Assembly: GCF_014204415.1 (NCBI RefSeq)
Contig: NZ_JACHLE010000001.1
Span: 1 to 64,000, forward strand
Direction of reading: 5' to 3'
DNA: 64,000 nucleotides
From: Chryseobacterium defluvii
GTDB lineage: Bacteria; Bacteroidota; Bacteroidia; Flavobacteriales; Weeksellaceae
The position numbers were made by a program, and so were the translations under genes. Position 1 is the first letter of the stretch. Each line of letters opens with the position of its first letter. Below, piece by piece: positions 8,075-16,400 of this stretch. Under the pieces are notes generated by a model. The model worked only from the letters and a program-made list of their open reading frames with translations, was not told where the DNA came from and searched no databases.

Positions 8075-9688
8075 ATGGAAAATTACAGATTAATTTTAGC
8101 TTTAAAAGAGAATGTTGATCCTTCTGAGATCTTACCCAACCAAGTTATGGGATCATCTCCCAATTTTTACAGATTATATGATCCGCAGGATCATATAGCA
8201 GAATTTAAGGATAGAAGCGATAACATAGCCGCTCCTTATGCCTCAGATGAAGAATTATTTACCAAAGAGATTTATCCATCGATGATTGATTCAGAAAAGA
8301 AGCTTTACAGGACATATGCTGTGAATTTGAATTCTAATGAAGAACTGCAGCAGTTAAAAAATTATCTGGAGCAGCAGGAAGGAGTAGAATTTGTGCAAAA
8401 AGACGAATTGAATGAGCTGTACCATCATCCCAATGATCCTCTTTTATCGAGGCAATGGGCTGTACAAAAAATTAATTGTGAACAGGCCTGGGATATTTCT
8501 AAAGGTGATGATATTATCGTTGCTGTGGTTGATACCGGGGTAGATTATAATCACCCTGATATTTCAGCAAATATGTGGAAAAATGCTCAGGGAAAGTTCG
8601 GATATGATTTTTCTGATCAAGATGATGATCCTAAAGACTATCAGGGACATGGTACGCATTGTGCAGGGACGATTGCCGCTGTAATGGATAATTCGCTTTT
8701 GGTTGCCGGGATAGCCCCCAAAGCAAAGATCATGGCAGTGAAAATTTTTCCAAATGCCTATGATAGTGTTTGTGTCAGAGCTATAAAGTATGCGGCGGAT
8801 AATGGCGCGCGGATTATCAGCAATAGCTGGGGGCCGGTAGGTAGAAAGCCTTCCAATCCTTCAGTGGAAGATGCAATCGATTATGCATATAATAAAGGAT
8901 GTATTGTGGTATTTGCTGCAGGGAATTCAAATGATGATGTTAGATTTTATTCTCCGGCTAACTACTCCAAAGTAATCAGCGTAGCAGCTACAGATATAAA
9001 TGATAACAGAGCTGACTTTTCCAACTATGGCAATACAATAACTGTTGCAGCACCCGGAGTCGATATTGTTTCTCTGAGAATGAACTCTTCAGATGCCGTT
9101 TCTATGTCGGGAACTTCCATGGCGTGTCCGCATGTTTCAGCATTGGCAGCCTTAATCTTAATGAAAAACAGGCAATACACCTTTGAGAAGGTCAGACATT
9201 TCATACAGGCCTATGGTGACCCTGTTACAACGGACAGGCCTGTCGGCGGACGAATAAATGCTTTTGCTTCCGTCCAGAATTCATTAAACGTTCCTAAAAT
9301 AACCGGGGCCAGAATGGTATTTAACTTAACATCGGATGACAAGGATAAAGAAGAAGAAATCCAACTCACGGTTACCCAATCCGGACAGGTAATAGGAGAG
9401 GGAAGATTTGGTAAAGGAATCAAATGGAGTGATCCGGGAACCTATCCCTGCACAGTTAATATTGCCCCTACGGACCCGTCTTTACTGTCGTCCATGAAAA
9501 TAAGAATGTACAAAACGCCCCACGGTTCAGATACAGGGTGTGGAATGGAGGGCAGTATCGCCTGTGATTTAATTCTTGAAGGAGATCTGATCCAGAAATG
9601 GTTTACAGTTCCTGTAAGGAGGTATGGCGATAATAACCCTTATGATGTGACTTTTTCGCAAATTAATTTGATTACTAATGAGTTATGA
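8075..9688 (+). CDS. Subtilisin-like serine protease (S8) without signal peptide
   Basis: An N-terminal ~120-residue region ends in a propeptide-like segment (YRTYAVNLNSNEELQQLKNY...VEFVQKDE). The S8 catalytic domain follows with Asp153 (VAVVDTGVD), His192 (GHGTHCAG), the oxyanion Asn in FAAGNSND and Ser348 (SGTSMACPH). About 130 further residues form a strand-rich tail with unknown role. There is no signal peptide, so the protease either acts inside the cell or leaves by another route. ATG at 8075 is preferred over an in-frame TTG nine bases earlier. The stop overlaps the next gene's possible start. Neighbouring EndoU and peroxidase genes suggest a shared accessory function, which is inference. 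Confidence 0.9.
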   Translation: MENYRLILALKENVDPSEILPNQVMGSSPNFYRLYDPQDHIAEFKDRSDNIAAPYASDEELFTKEIYPSMIDSEKKLYRTYAVNLNSNEELQQLKNYLEQQEGVEFVQKDELNELYHHPNDPLLSRQWAVQKINCEQAWDISKGDDIIVAVVDTGVDYNHPDISANMWKNAQGKFGYDFSDQDDDPKDYQGHGTHCAGTIAAVMDNSLLVAGIAPKAKIMAVKIFPNAYDSVCVRAIKYAADNGARIISNSWGPVGRKPSNPSVEDAIDYAYNKGCIVVFAAGNSNDDVRFYSPANYSKVISVAATDINDNRADFSNYGNTITVAAPGVDIVSLRMNSSDAVSMSGTSMACPHVSALAALILMKNRQYTFEKVRHFIQAYGDPVTTDRPVGGRINAFASVQNSLNVPKITGARMVFNLTSDDKDKEEEIQLTVTQSGQVIGEGRFGKGIKWSDPGTYPCTVNIAPTDPSLLSSMKIRMYKTPHGSDTGCGMEGSIACDLILEGDLIQKWFTVPVRRYGDNNPYDVTFSQINLITNEL

Positions 9689-9726
9689 TGACCTTTGATT
9701 TTTTCAAAAACCTTAAATACAATTTT

Positions 9727-10320
9727 ATGAAAACACAGACTATAATTTTAACCATGATTTTTTGTATGATTCCGATTCTATCCTTTGCAAATAATATTGA
9801 TACAAAAGATGAAATAGAAGATTGGGAGAGATTTATGGCTTTAATACCGGTTATCCTTTACCTGCTGATCTCAATATTGATATTATGGAAATTGCGTAAA
9901 GATCGGGTAACCCTCAAAGAGTTACTTCTCGATAAAGATATGATCGTAGAACTGGAAGCGCAAAAAAACAAACAGGAACTGGAAATAGCAAAATTAAATC
10001 CGGTTTCCGCGCAGACTTATTTAGAGCGAACCCGACTTGAAAATGGTTCAGCAGAAACCAGCCAGAAAAGCAGTATCAGCAGGCTGTTGGCATTTATCAG
10101 TGGTTTAGTATCTGTAGGACTTGCTTGTGCAATCACAACGTTTTATATGTGGAGCTATTTTGAACCTGATATTATTGTTTCAAATACAAGTACAGGAACT
10201 GGAGTACCAAGCATTCAGTATCCAGACCTTGACAAGCTGCTAACTGTTCTTCTATCATTAGGTATAGGGGTAATTCCTTACGGTTTTAACAAAATAGGGA
10301 ATGCTCTAAGAAATCCTTAA
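9727..10320 (+). CDS. Membrane protein with signal peptide, coiled region and two or more TM helices
   Basis: The ATG at 9727 gives a clean signal peptide (MKTQTIILTMIFCMIPILSFA). An in-frame ATG at 9685 overlaps the protease stop but adds 14 residues that spoil the leader. After the leader come a TM helix (ALIPVILYLLISILILWKL), a charged helical segment (LLDKDMIVELEAQKNKQELE), a second TM (LLAFISGLVSVGLACAITTFYMW) and a C-terminal hydrophobic stretch (LLTVLLSLGIGVIPYGF). The family is not recognised. Its place right behind the protease gene suggests a membrane partner or anchor; this is inference. Confidence 0.72.
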   Translation: MKTQTIILTMIFCMIPILSFANNIDTKDEIEDWERFMALIPVILYLLISILILWKLRKDRVTLKELLLDKDMIVELEAQKNKQELEIAKLNPVSAQTYLERTRLENGSAETSQKSSISRLLAFISGLVSVGLACAITTFYMWSYFEPDIIVSNTSTGTGVPSIQYPDLDKLLTVLLSLGIGVIPYGFNKIGNALRNP

Positions 10321-10325
10321 TCTAG

Positions 10326-10481
10326 AGTGCTGACAAGAAACTTAACCATGACATTAGAAAATTAAAAGAAGTGTCCAATCTGCAGGAGCAACCTGTTTTC
10401 TCCTGCCGAAATAAAGAAGATGATGACCTATGCCGGCAATTACACAAACAGGTGATTGATAGCCTTGAAATAAAAGTATAA
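10326..10481 (+). pseudogene. Short coding-like remnant after the membrane protein gene
   Basis: An open stretch of 51 codons without ATG reads as protein-like, charged and helical, with QEQPVFSCRNKEDDDLCRQL near its end. The only possible starts are a GTG at 10371 or a frameshift from the preceding gene, whose stop is at 10320. It could be the detached end of that gene or a small gene with a GTG start. Evidence is limited to amino acid texture. Confidence 0.25.
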
Positions 10482-10686
10482 TTTAGATTCGGATTTAAAC
10501 CCAATTATTTATCAGATCAAAGAGTTTAAATTATTTTATGTTGAATAAATGATAAATAATTTTAGAATTCTTTATTTAACTATTGAAAAAATAGCTAACT
10601 TTAAGAAAAGATCATAATTGAAAAAAATAAAGTTATATGGCAAATTAATATGATATAATTAAACTAATAACCTAAAAACAAAGAAA
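10482..10686 (+). promoter_or_regulatory. AT-rich leader of the EndoU operon, promoter not certain
   Basis: Non-coding. TAACTTTA at 10596-10603 differs by one base from the TAnnTTTG -7 box and follows a small inverted repeat CTATT-GAAAA-AATAG at 10579-10593 that could be an operator. The ATG of the EndoU gene is 84 bp further on. No terminator was seen before it, so read-through from the protease genes is possible. Confidence 0.35.
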
Positions 10687-11781
10687 ATGAACATTTACCA
10701 AACCCTTTGGGACAAAGATGAAAACAAATTTTCAGTCTCAAGAAGATTAGACAACAGAGAGTTTGACAATCCGGACGCAGATATCCTGCTTGATGAGCAG
10801 ATAAGAGCTAATGGAAAACCTGATACGGATCTGGCTAAAAACCCTTTATTTAAAAGCGTCAATAAGGAAAAGCTTCAGACTGATATCAATTTGAAATTTA
10901 TCAAATTACTGAATAATTATATTGTCAACTTTAAAGACCGTGAAGAATACCTTCCGGAAGAAATAACAGAGATCAACGAGTTTATTGAAGCCATACGGCC
11001 TACAAAAGTCTGGGAAGAAGCGATCTATTATATTGAAAGTGAATTAAAATATTCCATTAAAGACAAGCTGCAGGAAACCCTTTTCAATATCTGGTGCAAC
11101 CTTTATACAAACTGGTATAATAATAACAGGATAGATTACTGTTCCGGCTTTGAACATGTGTTTGTAGGAGAAGGTAAATTAGAAAAAAATCCTATCATAG
11201 ACGGATATCATAACTGGATAAAATTCCTGCTGGATGAAAAAACAGGACGGGTCAATTACCAGGGATACAATTATGGAATTAATGGAGGCTCAGACTATGA
11301 CGGGCCTTCCCAGCCTAATATAATCACACTGAAAATGATGTGGGATCTTTTTGACCTGAATGGCAATAAAATAGCTACTTTATTTAAATCCAGAGGTGGC
11401 TTTTTTGTAGGGACAAGTCCTGAGTGCGACTTTGCCATGGGTACCATTGCCTACTTTGAGCATCTGGCCGGCAGGCTGGTGGATGATAAAAGAGAAGTCT
11501 CTATTAACAAAGGAAGATATGACCTCATCCTGAGAAGAAATGTCAATCAGGACCAGACTTTAGGACAGGCTATCAGATCTTTTTTTCCGGTATACAGAGG
11601 AGAAGACATCGTAGAATTTATTCTTAAAAACCGATTTGACGGATTTGACAGAAACCTTTTGGTAAATCTTGCAGGAGGTGTAGACGCACAATTTGTAGGT
11701 ACCTTACAGGAGAAAGGGGTAACCGAAATTTATTTCCATGATGAAGACTGGAAATTAAGTTTTGAAAACTGGAAAGAATAA
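10687..11781 (+). CDS. EndoU/XendoU-type endoribonuclease
   Basis: Residues ~30-330 align by eye with eukaryotic XendoU, a Mn-dependent U-specific endoribonuclease. The signature SGFEHVFVGE supplies Glu156, His157 and Glu162, GYHNW supplies His175, and VNYQGYNYG, then FFVGTSPECDFAM, follow in the family order. The catalytic Lys is likely Lys228 or Lys234 just before GGFFVGTSP. These match the Glu-His-Glu-His-Lys set known from Xenopus XendoU. No signal peptide or toxin-delivery domain is present, unlike polymorphic EndoU toxins. It is first in an operon (17-bp gap to the next gene). The substrate is unknown; cytoplasmic action would need control. Confidence 0.85.
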   Translation: MNIYQTLWDKDENKFSVSRRLDNREFDNPDADILLDEQIRANGKPDTDLAKNPLFKSVNKEKLQTDINLKFIKLLNNYIVNFKDREEYLPEEITEINEFIEAIRPTKVWEEAIYYIESELKYSIKDKLQETLFNIWCNLYTNWYNNNRIDYCSGFEHVFVGEGKLEKNPIIDGYHNWIKFLLDEKTGRVNYQGYNYGINGGSDYDGPSQPNIITLKMMWDLFDLNGNKIATLFKSRGGFFVGTSPECDFAMGTIAYFEHLAGRLVDDKREVSINKGRYDLILRRNVNQDQTLGQAIRSFFPVYRGEDIVEFILKNRFDGFDRNLLVNLAGGVDAQFVGTLQEKGVTEIYFHDEDWKLSFENWKE

Positions 11782-11798
11782 ACCAAACAATTTTACAG

Positions 11799-12761
11799 AT
11801 GAAATATTTGTCCATGCTTTTAGCTTGTGGTCCGGACGGTGGCTGTTCAGACCCGGAGAATTCTGTTACAGAAATTGATGCAGGTAATTCTAAAACTATT
11901 TTCAGAAAGATAAAATCGGGAAGCTTTCAGATGGGAAGTGATTTTTATAAAGAGGTAAGCGAAGAAGAAAGAAAATATTTTATAGACGAGTCACCCATTC
12001 ATCAGGTAACCATTACCAGAGATTTGTGGGTGTCAGAAAGTGAGATCAGTGTCGGACAGTTCAGTTCCTTTGTTTCCGAAACAAATTATATGACAGATGC
12101 TGAGAAGGCAGGGGAAAGTTTAGGAAAATATGTAATTGTCACAGATCCTGCAGGTAAAAAATCAGGATCATGGGAGATGGGTGCAGGGCTGAATTGGAAA
12201 AATCCCGGATTTCCCGTGTCCGATTCCCAGCCTGTGGTTCATATCAGCTGGAACGATGCCAACGAGTATTGTAAATGGCTGAGTAAAAAGACAGGAAAAG
12301 GCATCAGGCTGCTCACAGAAGCAGAGTGGGAATATTGTGCAGGGGGTGACCGGCAGTCTGTATATTCATGGGGAAACGGCTTGCCAACTCAGGAGAACGG
12401 AGGCAATATTGCTGATATAAGCTTTAAAAATACATTCCCGGATTGGCGCTACCCCGTTATGGAAGACTATAATGACGGGTATATCTATCCTTCGCCGGTA
12501 AAATCATTTCCGGATAATCATAACGGGCTATACGACATGACGGGCAATGTTTGGGAGTGGACCTCCGATTTTTATCAGCCCGATTATTATTCAAAATCCG
12601 AAACCGAAGACCCCTCAGGCCCCAACACAGGAGAAGAGCATACCATTCGTGGTGGCGGCTTCGACTGGGAATTGTCCTACCTCAGGATAGCCAAAAGAAG
12701 ACGTTTGCCACCCGGCAGAACGGCTTGTAATCTTGGATTCAGAGTTTGTTTTAACCCGTAA
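11799..12761 (+). CDS. FGE-sulfatase (SUMF1) fold protein lacking the FGE catalytic cysteines
   Basis: Carries the full run of family motifs: GSFQMGSD, PIHQVTITRDLWVSESEISVGQF, PVVHISWNDANEYCKWLS, RLLTEAEWEYCAGG, YDMTGNVWEWTSDF, HTIRGGGFDW and GFRVCF. True formylglycine-generating enzymes have two Cys in the stretch after RGGS; here it reads FDWELSYLRIAKRRRL with none, so sulfatase activation is unlikely. FGE-fold relatives include ergothioneine synthase EgtB domains and gliding protein GldK. The N-terminus has LLAC, a possible lipobox, but the leader is only about 10 residues. It is second in the EndoU to DyP-GRE operon. Its role there is unknown. Confidence 0.85.
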   Translation: MKYLSMLLACGPDGGCSDPENSVTEIDAGNSKTIFRKIKSGSFQMGSDFYKEVSEEERKYFIDESPIHQVTITRDLWVSESEISVGQFSSFVSETNYMTDAEKAGESLGKYVIVTDPAGKKSGSWEMGAGLNWKNPGFPVSDSQPVVHISWNDANEYCKWLSKKTGKGIRLLTEAEWEYCAGGDRQSVYSWGNGLPTQENGGNIADISFKNTFPDWRYPVMEDYNDGYIYPSPVKSFPDNHNGLYDMTGNVWEWTSDFYQPDYYSKSETEDPSGPNTGEEHTIRGGGFDWELSYLRIAKRRRLPPGRTACNLGFRVCFNP

Positions 12762-12772
12762 AATAATTCAGA

Positions 12773-13378
12773 ATGGCATTAGAGATGAACGTTATAAGGG
12801 ATTTTGAAATAGAAAATCAAAAATTCAGAAGCTGTTTTAGCTTAACAGGAGGAGATTTGGAGCCTCCTAAACAATGGACAAACGTTACCGGCAGCTTTAA
12901 AGTTGATGCAATTAGCCAGCATGACAACAGTGAAAACACCATACTCAATATCAATCTTCCCGATTCCTTTCTTTTAGAAAGAATGGAGTATGACAGAATA
13001 CTGGATAATCATAATGATTCTTGGAAATATTCACCGTATCCTTTGGTGCCTCCCGGCAAAGACTATTTCCTTATATGGAATTTCCTCAACAGGGATATGT
13101 ATGTATTGAATGGATCAGAAATGCTGGGTCTTGTTCATCTGGATAGAATAGGGGGAAACAGGACGATTGAAGAATATAAATTCGTAGAAAGCGAGTATTT
13201 GATTTTGAGACTCAGGGAATACGGTTTTGATGATTATTGGCGGGACTGCATTGTTTTGCTAAACTTTGATGCCGAAAAATCAGGTTTGAAATTTAATATT
13301 TTCATAGCAGATACCTACGACTTTTATGATCTTGATCAGATATCTTCTGAAACAATAAAAGAAATATTCAAAAACTAA
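12773..13378 (+). CDS. Hypothetical protein between FGE-fold and DyP-GRE genes
   Basis: 201 residues, no signal peptide or membrane helix, acidic and aromatic, strand-rich (EYLILRLREYGFDDYWRDCI; LKFNIFIADTYDFYDLD). No recognised motif. It starts 11 bp after the FGE-fold stop and ends 35 bp before the fusion gene, so it belongs to the operon. A second in-frame ATG lies four codons in. It could be an inhibitor of the EndoU nuclease, an adaptor, or an unrelated partner; nothing in the sequence selects among these. Confidence 0.72.
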   Translation: MALEMNVIRDFEIENQKFRSCFSLTGGDLEPPKQWTNVTGSFKVDAISQHDNSENTILNINLPDSFLLERMEYDRILDNHNDSWKYSPYPLVPPGKDYFLIWNFLNRDMYVLNGSEMLGLVHLDRIGGNRTIEEYKFVESEYLILRLREYGFDDYWRDCIVLLNFDAEKSGLKFNIFIADTYDFYDLDQISSETIKEIFKN

Positions 13379-13413
13379 AAAACTAAAAAACTAACCATTT
13401 AATATTAATAAAC

Positions 13414-16400
13414 ATGAGCATACATTCCGGACTTAAGAATTCTGAACCATGGTTTAATTCCATTCAGGGAAATATCTTAAAACCACATGGCAGAAATTAC
13501 CACGCCACCATTATCTTATCATTCGATCCGAGTGAAATTGAAAAGCTGAAACATTGGATCAGCAACCTGAACATTACTACCTTCAAAGAGCAGCTTGAAG
13601 GAACAAGAGTATTTCATACCTTATCAATATCAAAACAAATTTCTGATACATCTGATGTATTCACATCCTTTTACTTATCCGCTTCCGGGTACGGGAAATT
13701 AGGATTTACAGAAGATGATATCCCCAATGATCCGGCATTCATGCAGGGAATGAAGGTTTCCGGGAAAAAACTTAATGACAGCTCAGCAAATGATTGGGAT
13801 CCTGCTTATCAACATACTGTTGATGCGGTTCTGATGCTGGCTCATGACGATAAGGAAATTCTGATCGGTAAGCGTAATAAAATTACAGAAGAAATACAAA
13901 GCTTTGTGAATATTCTGGGATCTGAGTTTGGCTCCACGGTCAGAGATGAAGATGGGTTTTCAAGAGAGCCGTTTGGCTTCCGGGACGGAATAAGTAATCC
14001 CATATTCCTGGAAGAAGACATTCAGAAATTCTCTTCGGATCCTGATAAAAAATTTGACATGAGGGCTACAAAAGAAGTTGTCCTGACCCAGGATCCTAAT
14101 GATCGTGGTTCTTTTGGTTCCTATGTAGTATTCAGAAAACTCGAGCAAAATGTTAAGGCATTCCACGAAGCAGAACGAAAGATCAGTGAGAGCCTGGGAA
14201 TGTCCGATCCGGAAAAGATCGGTGCCCTTATTATTGGCCGCCTCAGAAATGGAAATCCGATCATTGATCCGGATTCATCAGTAGCTGACAGAGATAAGAT
14301 AAAGAGTAATAACTGGGATTTTTCTGCCGACTCATCAGGCTCTAAATGCCCGTTTCATGCCCATATAAGAAAAGCAAACGATAGGGGAGAAAGCCTAAGA
14401 ACAGGTGTCGGCTTTGGAGATGAAAGGTATAAAAGGATCGTACGAAGAGGATTTACCTATGTTGCTGATGAAGACAGAAATTTTGTCAATCTTCAGTTTG
14501 CTGGCAAATCTGTGGACTATCCTGAAAATGGCACCGGCACCATATTCGTTGCTTTTCAGAGCAGTATTGCAGACCAGTTTGAAAAATTGATGGTCACCAA
14601 TATTAACAATGTGGATTATTTCAAACCCCATACCGGTAATGATGCCTTACTGGGATCCAGAAACGGTGCGGAAGCAGATTATAAATTTTCCCATGATACA
14701 AAATCCGTGAATGTTCAGTTAGATTCATTCATTACTTTAAAAGGAGGGGAGTACTTTTTTGCTCCGTCAGTTCCTTTTTTAAAATCCCTGGCCAATTCAA
14801 ATAATGAAGCGTCACACAGGCTGGGAAAACCTTCCTCGGACAGAACCGCATCATTAAGAAAAAAACTGGTTGAACGGTCTTTCTCCAACAGGAAAAACGA
14901 ATGGTTCACAAAAGAAATGCTACCAAATATATTATCTGCAAAGCCGCAACTTGCCAGAGAATCGGTGATTGTCCGCCAGGCCTTTGCCTCAGAAGAAATG
15001 TTGAAAGCAATGGCCAATTCTGCCAATTCTGTTCATACGCATACCTATGAGATCCTTGAAGAAGAGCTGATTGTTGGGACAATGCCTATGGGGTCAGTCG
15101 GTCTAGGAAAGACCTTTCCGGGGTATCTTACAGATGACGAAGCAAGAGCGGCTTCTTTAAGCAACCGTGATGAAGGATCTGTTTTCGCCCATACCGTTCC
15201 GAATTTTAAACGGATCCTCCAAAGAGGGCTGAACCATGTAATTGAATTTTCTGAAGAAAAAATAGCTTCCCAATCAATTACCAATGAGCAAAATGATTTC
15301 TATAAAGCTGTAGTTATCTCATGCAAAGCTGTTATTGATTATGCAAATTCCTTTGCCGATCTTGCTGTTGAGGAATCTCAGAAAACTTCAAATGAAAAAA
15401 GGAAAAATGAACTTTTACAGATCGCATCAGTTTGCAGAAAAGTCCCTGCCTACCCTGCAGAAACCCTCCAGGAAGCATTACAGAGCGTATGGTTCATCCA
15501 TTTGGCAGAAACTGCATTTTGTATCTTCAACTCATTGGGGCGTCTGGATCAGGTGTTAAATGAATACCTTGAAAACGATTTGCAAAAAGGAACCATAACC
15601 AATGACCATGCTCTTGAATTAGTTGAATGTTTTCTGATAAAATGCGCACAAAGATTAAACTTAAACCCTACAACGCTCAAAGATCAGGATTTTTTAACCT
15701 TTGGCACAGGCATTGGCACCAGAGCCATCTATCTTGACCAGATTGCAAGCTGTAATAATTTTATTCAGAATATTATTTTAGCAGGTGTAAAACCGGACGG
15801 AACCGATGGTACCAACGAAGCCACACTTTTATTTTTAAAAGCACATGGAAATATCGGACTGGCTACACCCACTATGAATGTCCGTGTCGGCAAAAATTCG
15901 CCCGAAAAACTGTTAAATGCTATAGATTCAACATTTAGAAATGCAGGTAACGGGCATCCGATCCTTTATAATGAAGATAATGTCATCGCAGGATTGAAGG
16001 ATGCCGGCCTGCCGGAGGCCGAAGCCCGGGACTTTGCCGTTGCAGGTTGTTGGGAGCCTATGCTGCATGGTAAGAATTCCTTTATTTTCGGGATGGTCAA
16101 TATGCTGCAGGTGCCGGAATGTGCACTCAACGAAGGAACATTTTTTTCAAGTGACCCACAGTTTCTGGTAGGGCAGAAGCAAAGCTGGAAAAGCCCTGCG
16201 CCCAATGATTACAGATCTTTTGACGATCTGATGGCGGAAGTAAAAAAACATATGCGGTTTTTTGCAGACAAAATAGCATTGGGAACCTGCTCCTTTTTCC
16301 AGTTTCCATCAGCTGTAACGCCTACGCCGTTTATGTCCGTACTGTTAGACGGGTGCTTGGAAAGAGGTACTGATCAGAGTATGGGAGGTGCAGATTATAA

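Noticed and set aside
10322..10504. Minus-strand 60-codon frame in the gap before the EndoU gene
   Set aside because: No motif and opposite to the more protein-like plus-strand remnant; treated as chance.
11799..11840. Lipoprotein signal on the FGE-fold protein (LLAC)
   Set aside because: The leader before the Cys is only about 10 residues with one Lys, too short for a reliable lipoprotein signal; left as a remark.
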